From: Paraspadella gotoi
Lineage: Eukaryota > Chaetognatha
Direction of reading: 5' to 3'
DNA length: 64,000 nucleotides
Assembly: GCA_051294375.1 (NCBI GenBank)
Contig: CM119268.1
Span: forward strand, 6,799,731-6,863,730
The notes under the pieces are model-generated. The model ran no database searches. It was given only the letters and a program-made list of their open reading frames with translations, and was not told the DNA's origin. Positions 57,008 to 64,000 of the stretch are shown here, one piece after another (the first letter of the stretch is position 1; each line of letters begins with the position of its first letter). The position numbers were made by a program, and so were the translations under genes.

Positions 57008-57430
57008 AGAGAGAGAGATAAAGAGAGAGATCGCAAAAGAGAAAAAGAGAGAAAAGAGACAGAGAGAGGGAAATCATTTGTCAAGTTCCATTTTTTAAAA
57101 CATTTTTCTTACAATTTATGCTTTGAAACAAAGCGTCAGCGTTGTGGAAATTATTAATGAATGTCTTTAATGAACCAAGAAAATTATAAATATCACGATT
57201 AAGCTTAACAACACAGTCAACGCATTCTTCAATCTTCAACAATCATCCAATTTCCAAATCTGCTAATTCGTCTAAAATAAAATTTTTACTTTCGATAAAT
57301 TAAAAATTTTAATGCAACAACCGATGCAAAGGGATATATTTCGAAATAATTTATTCAATCTTACCGATCCACGACAGGGGCGCTGGGAACTCCAACGTCG
57401 ATATAACGAAGTCGTCCACGTTCGCCAACC
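38737..57430 (-). CDS. Leucine-rich repeat protein with LRRCT cap, partial (four exons seen)
   Basis: Minus-strand exons 57430-57365, 51849-51688, 47688-47545 and 38899-38737 join with every intron in phase 1. The joined protein is a regular series of 24-residue LRRs. Each repeat begins G-L/I/M-x-N/D-V, has an L-x-L core and ends in an AF-like pair. The series runs into NPWSCDC, the start of an LRR C-terminal cap. The join GIRNV directly after AFAG, and GIES directly after DALE, keep the repeat register exactly, which strongly supports one gene. This type of ectodomain belongs to secreted or membrane LRR receptors and adhesion proteins. The N-terminal part (signal peptide, LRRNT, more repeats) and everything after the cap were not found. 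The introns hold an antisense ODC gene, a minisatellite and an 825-residue ORF. Confidence 0.75.
38930..39600. other. Intron of LRR gene, no other gene seen
   Basis: A G-rich ggggaggggg tract (about 38926-39025) is followed by AT-rich DNA. Frames on both strands are low in complexity. Confidence 0.4.
39619..39720. repeat. (GA)n microsatellite
   Basis: Interrupted GA run of about 100 bases. Confidence 0.85.
40008..40290. repeat. (GAC)n tract grading into degenerate GAY repeats
   Basis: Starts with about 12 perfect GAC units and decays into gacaatgac and gacgacgat mixtures. Frames read Asp- or Thr-rich and are not treated as genes. Confidence 0.75.
40400..40965. repeat. Minisatellite, ~38-bp unit, about 14 copies
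   Basis: The phrase atggctggagatgggaa followed by gtgagaggggaa returns about every 35-40 bases, with variable indels. The 147-177 codon frames on the minus strand here are repeat artefacts. Confidence 0.75.
41170..41260. repeat. (GA)n-rich tract
   Basis: Interrupted GA runs. Confidence 0.75.
41470..41582. repeat. (GA)n microsatellite
   Basis: Several GA runs, the last about 15 units. Confidence 0.8.
41655..41703. repeat. 11-bp tandem repeat (gatgatgctgg), four copies
   Basis: Three perfect units and one with a single change. Confidence 0.8.
41704..43030. other. Intronic spacer, no gene recognised
   Basis: Includes a cggtcggtctgtc-type tract (about 42435-42475) and a (CTC)n run (about 42849-42880). 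No supported coding sequence. Confidence 0.4.
43033..43141. repeat. 36-bp tandem repeat, three copies
   Basis: gattggntgtttgctggcag followed by aaatcgnaacatttt occurs three times in a row with one or two changes per copy. Confidence 0.85.
43549..43557 (+). promoter_or_regulatory. Possible TATA box of ODC
   Basis: tataaaaaa about 105 bases before the ODC start codon; plausible if the 5' leader is about 75 bases. Confidence 0.3.
43655..46068 (+). CDS. Odc: Ornithine decarboxylase (PLP fold-III), frameshifted as assembled
   Basis: ODC converts ornithine to putrescine, the first step of polyamine synthesis, in the cytosol. Six exons with GT/AG borders: 43655-43859, 43946-44117, about 44405-44586, 45197-45497 and 45726-46068 are clear; exon 3 needs a frame correction. 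Seen in order: FYAVK (the PLP lysine), GFDCASK, FHVG, LLDLGGGFPG (phosphate-binding glycines), AEPGRY, LNDGGFGN (the substrate Asp of the NDG motif) and GPTC (the catalytic Cys). VGDYVF and SFNGFG follow near the C-terminus. Small indels shift the frame in exon 3, in exon 4 (at least twice) and in the last exon, with family motifs continuing in the next frame each time. The residue after the catalytic Cys is Thr, where the family has Asp. No antizyme-dependent PEST tail is evident. The gene lies antisense within an LRR-gene intron. Confidence 0.8.
44150..44232. repeat. (CAT)n microsatellite in ODC intron 2
   Basis: About 27 CAT units with one CATAAT interruption, a few bases after the exon 2 donor. 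Confidence 0.9.
44845..45085 (+). mobile_element. tRNA-derived SINE-like element in ODC intron 3
   Basis: tagcgcaatgggctaacgc resembles a tRNA D-arm/A box, and ggtcccgagttcggaac a B box 40 bases on. About 150 bases of unrelated sequence follow. The head is tRNA-like but the cloverleaf is imperfect, as in SINE heads. Confidence 0.45.
46321..46326 (+). terminator. Possible poly(A) signal of ODC
   Basis: aataaa about 255 bases after the stop codon, in AT-rich 3' sequence. Confidence 0.35.
46330..46850. other. Intronic spacer, no gene recognised
   Basis: AT-rich sequence with a GC-richer piece (46440-46640) that may be an old repeat. No supported coding sequence. Confidence 0.35.
46855..46935 (-). 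mobile_element. tRNA-like repeat head
   Basis: Read on the minus strand: tggttgtgtaaaccgc (A-box-like) and, 40 bases later, cccgggatcaaatccggga (T-arm/B-box-like, with a long stem), ending gagatgc. The anticodon stem does not fit a functional tRNA, so a SINE or tRNA relic is likelier. Confidence 0.35.
47263..47292. repeat. 30-bp near-perfect palindrome
   Basis: ttattgcc, then atgtt, pair with aacat and ggcaataa around a two-base centre with a single mismatched pair. It can form a 13-bp stem. The 118-codon plus-strand frame that spans it is not supported by anything else. Confidence 0.7.
47545..47688 (-). CDS. LRR gene exon: two LRRs
   Basis: 144 bases, exactly two 24-residue repeats (FLKLDHCAISVI... 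and YYIDLSGNKLKTL...). Acceptor ccgctcag, donor gtgagt, phase 1 on both sides. Confidence 0.8.
47785..51627. repeat. 19-bp minisatellite array, about 200 copies, with higher-order pattern
   Basis: Units are ctccctttcaatcacactt or ctcccttttaatcacactt. The array fills nearly all of the LRR intron between 47689 and 51687. Variant units recur together: gatctcacttctctctttta near 48231, 48784, 49991 and 50696; the shortened join cacctctctcacac near 48365, 48918, 50126 and 50833. The spacing is about 554 bases in the left part and about 707 in the right part, so blocks of roughly 29 and 37 units have been copied. No frames cross it. Confidence 0.95.
51688..51849 (-). CDS. LRR gene exon: two LRRs and flanks
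   Basis: 162 bases encoding EAFRGLTNVTNLMMKG..., PNSFVGLSNVVHLLLSG... and SRAFAG. Acceptor cccgcag, donor gtgcgc (weaker than the others), phase 1 on both sides. Confidence 0.7.
51850..52727. other. Intron of LRR gene, no other gene seen
   Basis: Mostly AT-rich with T-rich runs; nothing recognised. Confidence 0.4.
52728..52848. repeat. (AAAT)n-rich tract
   Basis: aaataaataaat grading into A-runs, just beyond the 3' end of the 825-codon ORF. Confidence 0.85.
52858..52863 (-). terminator. Possible poly(A) signal (ATTAAA) of the 825-codon ORF
   Basis: attaaa on the minus strand, about 35 bases after the stop codon. Confidence 0.3.
52897..55374 (-). CDS. Uncharacterised 825-residue low-complexity protein, intronless
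   Basis: A single uninterrupted frame from ATG to TGA, by far the longest in the window, in DNA without the indel damage seen elsewhere. Residues 1-20 are Thr/Lys-rich and 40-90 Pro/Ala/Ser-rich. Residues 88-150 are Ala-rich and probably helical or coiled. Residues 186-216 form a Glu/Asp/Ser acidic block, and 236-242 an Arg run. Residues 250-320 are the most ordinary globular-looking part (SGYRLMLYAAEIGPDG, VWARVRWEDGQV). The last third is Pro/Gln/Met-rich with repeats of a QEHSLP...PVPQ-M-I..PP pattern (about four copies), and the end is acidic. There is no signal peptide or membrane segment. I do not recognise a family. It lies on the same strand within an LRR intron; whether it is a separate gene or a giant LRR-gene exon is open, although the LRR register does not need it. 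Confidence 0.6.
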   Translation of the reverse strand: MKSTKTTTEITKTETTKTVPPNPYNSSSQKIEMWSSKTFGPLFPPPAATAPAAPAAPPALIPTSHRSAGSSLPVPIPPAAPTSSTSHVDALVAAQQRLTASMDSLYRSHADLMNSASRLSDVVASANAAVAAAAAAVEKNAAAVDNAVLDGHAFNGDDANEDAADNHFSRKEDDYDRPGAIGPGPNDEDEEEKEEEEEEIEEDQEEDSSSSDDEDFCVNIFGYDYHAPEPSHPNLRRRRRRRLNVLTAPVPIRIPPSPSGYRLMLYAAEIGPDGTVSLVQAPAPKGPPLTYYSVMGVWARVRWEDGQVTCEPLPLVKRGKREANRRIFPKLQVMKVSSLLTPEYPETTREEHSTKPKPVKQTPSKTWVMTSPTFQVPGKKPDIFESSWTTPTPFELEEGLPTEMKLAVPDDLKDIFPPEMILSEPEPTNLHRLLEPTPNNPKTTVKLDFDRPLIPFVRNSPARSFLLPRSGTAVLPVEPMSLIPERSNIHLLLMTPTTPDGTEPIGPTMMLWSVMNDIVRQWEYSFQVVPLLPGMYKKWFNKWLLSSLPPPEIQPLVLPQMIFNVPSMPLMQTFPQNLTMPQVQMIPGQQMMIEMPGDATSPNQEQSLSSQTQNRTTPVQQMILHMPPHTLPLMPSNQEHSLPRHMAPVPQKMICPPPNLMPPTTQKKHLVLTQTDIPTLSVQHTIYAPSSNQEHSLPQQPTPVPQMMISLPPHLIRQRPSIQEHSLLQQTTPGQHSITPMWENFPMPQNSSPSPLNAWPWENDNVSQSTTTARQIPAAGEHSPQQHLIPLQPTNLEHLLPGNLRHLINDDDFDDDDDDDGNEIR
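55603..55652. repeat. (GA)n microsatellite
   Basis: About 24 GA units, upstream of the 825-codon ORF on its strand. Confidence 0.9.
55653..56935. other. Intron of LRR gene, no gene recognised
   Basis: Contains a C-run/G-run pair (56139-56184) and A-rich DNA. A 59-codon plus frame from 56051 is not supported by splice or family evidence. Confidence 0.4.
56936..57072. repeat. (GA)n microsatellite, long imperfect
   Basis: GA runs separated by single extra A bases. Confidence 0.85.
57365..57430 (-). CDS. LRR gene exon: start of an LRR
   Basis: 66 bases (GLANVDDFVIST...) between acceptor gttaag and donor gtaag, phase 1 on both sides. Joined to 51849 it gives the WIEPEAF end of a repeat in register. 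The acceptor lacks a strong pyrimidine tract, so this is the least certain of the four exons. Confidence 0.55.
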
Positions 57431-57639
57431 CTTAACAAATGAACAGTTGAACGTCATTGGATTCTAACAGTTTATTTCTAATATCTTGTTTGCTTGGAAT
57501 TTTAAAAATTAAATAAATAAAAAAAACAAATGTTATATACCAGAAGTAATTTAAAAAAAAAACTACAAGTATAATAGATTAAAAATGTCAAATAAAAATT
57601 GAAATATGAGGTGAATAGAAGAAATAAGGGACTCACAGA

Positions 57640-57666
57640 AAGAGGGGAGAGAGAGGGGGGGAGAGT

Positions 57667-57721
<55 letters not shown>

Positions 57722-57735
57722 AGAGAGAGAGACAT
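57640..57735. repeat. (GA)n microsatellite
   Basis: Imperfect GA runs. Confidence 0.85.
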
Positions 57736-58248
57736 AATTAACAGGCTCCGACTTTCTCCTTCACTGTTAATCGTCGACGCTTCGCTAACGATTCTCTTTT
57801 TTTGCGTCTCCAGCAAAAAACTAAAAAAAGTAAAAAAAAAAAAAATTAAATTGATTCGTTTTTTTTCCACGACGAATTTATTATCTCGTTTGAGATGATA
57901 ATCTTACGATTTAGCCAAAGCTTAAATTTTTTTTTTTACCCTCGTAAGTTTTGGCTCATTTCCCCCAACCCAACCAGGCCGACATCTCACATCTCACATC
58001 TCACAAAGTCTTTGCCTTCATTCCCTTCTTTTCCAGTCTTGACAATCCGCTCCGATCTTTCCTCCCTGTCTTTTCCTTGTCTTTCCCTGCCCAATCTTTC
58101 TTCCATGCCATTTCCCTGTCTTTCTCAGTCTCATGCCATCTCTCTCCCTTCGACGACATTCTTCGCTTCCGATTCCATCCATTTTCTCTCGCGCGTCGAT
58201 CCTCACCCTCGTTCCAACTCTCACCCGACTTACCCTCACCCTCCCCGA
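57736..58248. other. No gene recognised
   Basis: Pyrimidine-rich DNA with words such as ctcacatctcacatctcac (57985-58004). Long Ser/Leu/Pro frames on the plus strand are composition artefacts. Confidence 0.4.
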
Positions 58249-58269
58249 CTCTCTCTCTCTCTCTCTCTC

Positions 58270-58352
<83 letters not shown>
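58249..58352. repeat. (CT)n microsatellite
   Basis: About 100 bases of CT with three interruptions. Confidence 0.9.
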
Positions 58353-58459
58353 AAAACCTCACCTCCCATTTTCCTCTTCGGAAATTGAATCTCGTTTTCT
58401 CATTCGGATTTTGTTCACCTCAAAAATCTTTCGCCTTTGAATGCGAATCGCCTTTCGAG

Positions 58460-58760
58460 CCGAGGGAAGGAGCTTCGCTCGTCGTCTTTGTCCTTGTCCT
58501 CCTAAGTCGTTTTGGTCTTTGTCCTCCCCGTCGTCGTTTCTGTCTTTGTCCTTGTCCTCCTCGGGTCATTCTGGTCGCTGCCCTTGTCATCCCCGATGTC
58601 GTTTTTGTCATTGTGCTTCTTCGTTGACTTTGTTATTGTATTCGTCCTCGGATTCCGATTGAACGTTGTCATTTCCTCGTCGTCGTCTTCGTCGTCGTGG
58701 CCGTCGTCGTCGTCTTGGTCGTCGTCGTCGTCGTCGTCGTCGTCTTCGACCTTGCCAAGG
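58460..58760. repeat. Degenerate GTC/GTCCTT-rich tract ending in (GTC)n
   Basis: gtctttgtccttgtcctcc-like phrases followed by near-perfect gtcgtc at 58676-58750. Minus-strand Asp-rich and Thr-rich frames here are by-products. Confidence 0.65.
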
Positions 58761-58899
58761 CTTTTGTCTTCGTCGCTTTCATTGTCCTCTCGAAATGGTT
58801 GCCAAAATGGTGACTCTTTGTCTTTTCTTTGTCTACGGCGTCGGCGTCGTCTTGTTTTCTCCACGAAACAATTGAAAATTGACCAATGACCAAAGTCTA

Positions 58900-59380
58900 T
58901 CTTGCGATATTATTTGATTGGCGATTTGAGCTTATGTTTAGCAATACAACATAAAACTACGCAATAACTAATCATTTCATTCGTTACTTTGCTTGTCACT
59001 GTTTCTGCCGCAGCCGAACGCAATACTTAATTTGACTACAATTCTACGTCGTTAAAAAAGCAATGAAAACCATGACTGAAAAAATAGCACCGGCTGCATC
59101 GGTAACATTTTCAGCAGCATCAGCTGCATCAGCCGCTGCAGCCGTTTCCGTAGACACGCGAATGCGCAGGACGTTGCCCCGTTTCCAAAACTGATTTCCC
59201 GTTTAATATTCCCACTTTTTTTCCCTTTTTTTTTCGCACAACAGAGACTTTCTTACTCAACGCGAATGCAAATCGCGTACGAGAGAAGAAAAAAATCTCT
59301 GGGGTTTATGTTTCGAATTTATTTACATCTTATTTTTGTTTAAACTCTGAAAAGTCATGGTATAAATAGGCAAACTGGGA
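58900..59380. other. No established gene; one small Ala-rich ORF
   Basis: ATG at 59072 opens 40 codons to a stop at 59194, with an Ala/Ser-rich centre made by gcatca/gctgca repeats and a basic end. Nothing else supports it. Confidence 0.3.
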
Positions 59381-59400
59381 GAGAGAGAGAGAAGAGAAGA

Positions 59401-59465
<65 letters not shown>
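59381..59465. repeat. (GA)n microsatellite
   Basis: Several GA runs. It is followed by the phrase atgttgaaaatctcgattca, which recurs after another GA run at 62521. Confidence 0.85.
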
Positions 59466-59466
<1 letters not shown>

Positions 59467-59595
59467 TTGAAAATCTCGATTCAGCAAAGTTTTTTTACTC
59501 TTTTCAATTCGAAAAAAAAAACAGCAAAGTCGTCCTTTTTTTTTCCCTTTCAAAGTTCGACAGACACGTGGGCGTCTTGCTTTCCATTTCGCTTC

Positions 59596-59706
<111 letters not shown>

Positions 59707-60200
59707 TATTGATCTTTCTTCTACTCTTAATTTTTTCCCTAATTTCCTTCACTGTTTTTTTTCTGTCCTTTTCTCTTTTTAGTTAACAAGAAATTTAATG
59801 TGGTCGACGTGGCGTTTGCTATTAAGTCTCTCGTTCAACTTGAATTTGATACAAAAGTTGACCCATAGTCCATCTTTCCATCATTGCCGCCCGACTCACT
59901 TAAATCTTCTTCTGCTTCACCTTTCTTCCTCGGATTCACGATTTTTTTTCACGTGATTCACGAAGATTCAGCTTCGAGTCTTTCAGATTTATTTTCGCCT
60001 CGTTTTTTTTTTTTGCCCCACGAAAGTCAACCAGACGGACGGACAGATAGATAGGGAGACGTTGTGGTTATTTATCCGCCGATCGATTCCCGAAAGATGA
60101 CTCACTCAATCACGACGCTTATTTCTGCATAAAATTAAAAAGAGAGAAGAATGTCAGAAAGATGGAGAGAGAGGGTGTGTGTGTGAGAAAGATAGGGAGA
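59707..60200. other. No gene recognised
   Basis: T-rich and mixed DNA without supported frames. Confidence 0.4.
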
Positions 60201-60204
60201 GAGA

Positions 60205-60219
60205 GAGAAATAAATATAG

Positions 60220-60250
<31 letters not shown>

Positions 60251-60251
60251 T
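60205..60251. repeat. (GA)n microsatellite
   Basis: GA runs of moderate length. Confidence 0.85.
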
Positions 60252-60594
60252 TGCGAAACTAGAAAATTAAAAAAAAAAAATTGATCCGACTTAATTTTAT
60301 CCTCCGTTACGTTTTCATCTGTTTGCGTGACATTTTGCTTTTTGTTTATTTTTTGTGTCGGTTTTTTGTTTACTTTTCTCGTCACCAGATAAAAAAGATT
60401 TTCGATAAAAAGTTTGTCTTTTTTTAGACTTTTTTTTTTATAAATTTGAATAGTATAGTACACAATCAACGAATTAATGCAGATTTATTCGTAACGACGG
60501 GTATTCGAAGAACGTGTCACGGATGAAGTACCTATATTATGTTACGAACAACGTCTCAACCAAATTACGACAATCCCCTCGTTCGTCTCAATCT

Positions 60595-60640
60595 TTTCAT
60601 CATTTTGTCATTTTATCATTTTGTCATTTTATCATCGGAG
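60595..60640. repeat. cattttgt/cattttat short tandem repeat
   Basis: Five units of about 9 bases. Confidence 0.7.
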
Positions 60641-61228
60641 CAAATTACGGACGGCGTCTCGTCCGACGCCGTCTTGACCTCGGACGACACCTGGTTACGC
60701 CATCTGGACGCATCAATTTCATTTCCGAGAAATCTTTCCTCTCATCTTTCTCCTCTATTTTTCATTTGATTTTTTTCCTTTCTCTTCCTCTCTTCCCTTC
60801 TTTTTTTTTTTAGGTTCATTTTCTCCCGTTTTCTCTCACTTTTTTCTTTAGCTCTTTCTGGTTTTCTCACTAATATTCTTAGGCATATTGTTACGTATCT
60901 ATTACCCAAACTCGTACCTAAAATTACATTCACATCTTCCGATCCCCTTCCGCTCTACATCCACGTGTCCCATTTTCAATCTCACCTGTGGAACTCACCT
61001 AAACTCATTCTTTTCCCTTCTTCTCTCAACACGCCATCTTTCTTCGCAATCTCTCCCATCACTGAGTCTTCAACTCACCCCCCTTTCCCACTTTCTCCCC
61101 CCCACCTCCCCGGTCCACCCCCTCCCACTTCTACCCCAACGTCCCGCCCTTTGCCACCTCACGCGCTCGATTCCAACCCCCCGATGTCTACACCTCCCAC
61201 CGCGCCGGAGGTTTTGACAAATGACGAG
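60641..61228. other. Pyrimidine-rich, no gene recognised
   Basis: Strong C/T bias (60720-61200) gives long Ser/Pro/Leu frames that look like artefacts. Confidence 0.4.
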
Positions 61229-61265
61229 CACCTGCCCGGCGAGGGCGCGATCTCCCCGGCAGGTG
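61229..61265. repeat. Hairpin of about 15 bp at a C-rich/G-rich switch
   Basis: cacctgcccggcgag pairs with ctccccggcaggtg across an eight-base loop. Left of it the top strand is pyrimidine-rich for over 100 bases; right of it the top strand is purine-rich (ggtggggaggtgggg). Confidence 0.6.
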
Positions 61266-61411
61266 CGAAGGTGGGGAGATGGGGGCGTTGCGAGAAAGGA
61301 GGGATGGTAGGTGCCTCGTGTTGAGGGTGGGAGGTGGGGAGGTGGGGAGGTGAGGGTTTTGATTGGGTGTGAATGTCCCCGGGGGAGGGGAGAGCAGAGA
61401 AGCCCTCACGT

Positions 61412-61465
61412 ACGGGGATTAAACCCGGTCATCTTCGCAAGATCACGTCGCCAACATCCGGGAGA
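61412..61465 (-). mobile_element. tRNA-like fragment
   Basis: On the minus strand there is a gatcttgcgaagatg hairpin like an anticodon arm and cgggtttaatccccg like a T arm. The acceptor stem cannot be matched, so a tRNA relic or SINE head is more likely than a working tRNA. Confidence 0.3.
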
Positions 61466-61856
61466 AATGTCGGTTCTGTTCAATTCGATTCCATTTAAGT
61501 GCCATCCAGATTCTATATCGATTTCACCCCTATTCCATCTCTATGCCATTTCAATGCTTTCCCGGTGCCATCTCGATGCCAACTCGATTCTTTCTCTATG
61601 CCATTTCGAAGCCATCTCCCTTCCAAATAAACACTGGTAGGCGTGAGAAAAAAAATTTAATCTTTTTTTTTATTACATTAAAAAGCATCAGGAGGAGTCA
61701 CTAGTGATACTAAAGAAGTGGTCTCTAGTATAATGACACATTATTTTATCCGAGCAAGTTCAACGACACCTCACGTTGTCACGTTGCCACGTCGGTGACA
61801 CGCTTCTGACCGAAGAGATTAGAGAGATCTAGTGTCCCCTAAGACCATGACGTAGA

Positions 61857-61980
61857 GAGAGAGAGAGAGAAGAGAAGAGAAGAGAAAGGAGAGAGAGAGA
61901 AAGAGGAGAATGAGAAAGAGGAGAGAGAGAGAGAGAGAGAAGAGAGAGAGAGATGAGAAGAGAAGAGAGAGAGGAGAGAA
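61857..61980. repeat. (GA)n microsatellite
   Basis: GA runs with interruptions; faces the CT run at 62048-62112. Confidence 0.85.
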
Positions 61981-62047
61981 GGAGAATCTGCCCGAAATAA
62001 ACTCATCCAAAGGGCAGGAAAATGTATACCGCAGAGTTGGGTTGTGG

Positions 62048-62055
62048 TGTCTCTC

Positions 62056-62112
<57 letters not shown>
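62048..62112. repeat. (CT)n microsatellite
   Basis: About 30 CT units. With the GA run 70 bases away it forms an inverted repeat. Confidence 0.9.
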
Positions 62113-62117
<5 letters not shown>

Positions 62118-62329
62118 TCTACTCATCTTTTTCCCCCGGTCAACAGCGGCGCTTCGTTTACACTCATCTTTAACAAATTCTGACAAATTAACTTCTGTCC
62201 TGTTTGGAAGTCGACGTTGACAAAAGACGGACGACGACGGCGACGATGACGACGACGATGACAATTAGTTCACAAAAAGATTAAAAATTTTAATTTGAAA
62301 CAAGAAAAACAGTTGAAAGTTCAGCTCAA

Positions 62330-62378
62330 AAGCTCAATAGTCCCGGGTTCGATTCCTCCAGCTTGGATTTTTTTTTCT
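62330..62378 (+). mobile_element. tRNA-like B box and T-run
   Basis: cccgggttcgattcctcc contains a perfect pol III B-box core (ggttcgattcc) and is followed by a run of eight T, a pol III stop. No convincing A box is seen upstream. Probably the 3' end of a tRNA relic or SINE head. Confidence 0.4.
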
Positions 62379-62519
62379 ATGGGCGCTCCGACATTAAAGG
62401 TCAGGCGAAAAATAAAACCCATGACGCGAAAATAAAAAAAAAAAAAAAAGGTTTATTTTTGTGTTCGTAGAAAATCGCGAGAAAAGAGGATCTGAGGATA
62501 AAATAAGAGAGAGAGAGAG

Positions 62520-62890
62520 AGATGTTGAAATCTCGATTCAGCAAAGTAAGCTTATTTAATGGATAATTTTTATATTGGTTGTACCAATTTCATAAAATTC
62601 ATAAAATTTTGATGCTGGGCGGTGTATAATATATAATATAGATCTAATACTTAATACTTTTCTTACCATTGAAACATTCTTTGATAGGGAATCCAGGAAC
62701 TCTGGGAGTGAATAAACGAAACTGTGAGAGAGTCTTGATTGAAAGCTTGCAGGGACCTGCGATGTTATTATCTTGTAAGAGTGATGGAGGCCTTAAACCA
62801 CCAAAGCCTGTCCAAAGTCAGGGGCAAGATAGCTTATTTATTAAATGAATGGATATTGGATATTTTTTTTATTGGTTGTTCCAATTTCAT
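62520..62890. repeat. Dispersed repeat shared with protease intron 1
   Basis: 62660-62890 matches intron 1 of the protease copies. Hairpins attggttgtaccaat (62574-62588) and attggttgttccaat (62871-62885) bracket it. No coding capacity is seen. Confidence 0.6.
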
Positions 62891-63774
62891 ATATACTTGA
62901 GCAAAACAACACCACGATTCGTCTTCGACGTCCTTTGTTGACGAAGTTTCTGCCTCACTCGCTCGATGGCGCTTTTGTTTCGGCGCGAACAGTCAGGCGC
63001 GAAGTAGACCGGAAGTCGTTGAGGACGCTGACGACGCCACTAACGCCATCGGGTGTGTGGAGGAAATGTTCGTTTTGAATGTGGACGAGGTATCGAAATG
63101 AGATTCCCGAGGTTGGACTGACGAGAGGCAAGTAAAAATCAGGAGGAGAAGAGAGATTAAAAATAAGCAGCAGAAAATGGCGATGATGAACAAAAATTTC
63201 ACAAGAATGGAAAAAAAAAAAGACAATAAAAGATCGTATTTCGAGTGAACCAGAGGAGTCATAGTCATTGACTATTAGTGACTATTAGTCACGGATGGAT
63301 TTTTTTAATTCCCACTAATGCTAAACTTCTCTTTCGTTACGGTATCTTTAAGTTTTAAATTATTCTTTCGGGTTTAAAATTTAGCTTTTTTACCTTTTGA
63401 TTAAACTTTGAATCGAAATGTTAAGATACATATCTTCTCTTATTTTATTTCTCGTTGTACTAGATGAAAAACGCGTTCTTAGAAGCTGGTAACGACGAAT
63501 TTAACTTCTTAAACTGACATACTGACAGACGGAAAAAGTGTTTGGGATGTCGCCATGACTAAAAACTCTAATATGACAGAATATCAGAAACAAATGGCGA
63601 CGAAACAAAAAGAGAGAGGAGGGAGAGGAAGGAGGAGGAAGCACGACGGGCCTGAAGGGACGATGGATTCATGTCGCTTTGTCTCGATAAATTCCGAGGT
63701 CCACGTGAACCCAAAGGCGGGAGGAACCGACAATGACGACGACGACCGACGACGACGACGAACGATTGTGAGGA
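62891..63774. other. No gene recognised
   Basis: Includes a GC-richer part at 62920-63070 with short frames on both strands, and AT-rich DNA. No domain was recognised. Confidence 0.4.
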
Positions 63775-63905
63775 GGAACAATCTGCGACGAAAATGAACA
63801 ATTCGGACGAAATGAGCAATCCGGGACGAAAATTAACAATCCGGGACGAGAAATGAACAATCTGCGGACGAAAATAGACAATTCGGAACGAATACGAAAA
63901 ATCTA
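63775..63905. repeat. ~20-bp tandem repeat, about six copies
   Basis: gacgaaaatgaacaatccgg-like units, each differing by one to three bases or small indels. Confidence 0.75.
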
Positions 63906-64000
63906 GAGATGGACCGCATTATTCAAAGAGGAAAATAAAGTAACAATCAGTTGGCAAAACATAAAACCCTTTGAATCCAGACAACGAATGAAAAGTGCCC

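Overview
The window looks like a piece of an arthropod, most likely crustacean, nuclear genome. The genes are split by introns with canonical GT/AG borders. Introns carry tRNA-like short repeats. Protein families are animal ones (chymotrypsin plus peritrophin-A chitin binding, ornithine decarboxylase, LRR/LRRCT). Microsatellites of (GA)n, (GAC)n and tetranucleotide type are extremely dense. No prokaryotic operon, rRNA or CRISPR structure is seen. The crustacean placement is an inference from style and gene content.

Layout. 1-11.5 kb: no gene recognised; simple repeats, a ~100-bp tandem repeat, two islands of GC palindromes around an AT-rich core, and a block (1-395) that recurs at 5.86-6.26 kb. 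11.8-38.2 kb: the same 8-10 kb locus appears three times in a row, with differences that are mostly 1-2 base indels in exons and introns alike. Its core is a plus-strand secreted chymotrypsin-like protease, intact only in the middle copy (23960-27166). Correct splicing adds a Gly/Asp-rich linker and a six-cysteine chitin-binding domain. Upstream and divergent on the minus strand are exons of an unrecognised membrane protein and of a second unrecognised protein.

38.7-57.4 kb: a minus-strand LRR gene. Four exons joined by phase-1 introns give a continuous series of 24-residue LRRs ending in an LRRCT cap. Its introns hold three other things: an antisense ornithine decarboxylase gene (43.65-46.07 kb), a 3.8-kb array of a 19-bp minisatellite (47.79-51.63 kb), and an 825-residue intronless ORF of unknown family on the same strand (52.90-55.37 kb). 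57.5-64 kb: no convincing gene; simple repeats, hairpins, tRNA-like pieces and a dispersed repeat shared with intron 1 of the protease.

Quality caveat. Six N-gaps, frameshifts spread over exons and introns, and near-identical tandem blocks ending at N-gaps point to an imperfectly polished long-read scaffold. Broken copies are therefore described as broken as assembled, not as proven pseudogenes. All domain calls come from reading motifs and splice phases by eye; no database search was possible.
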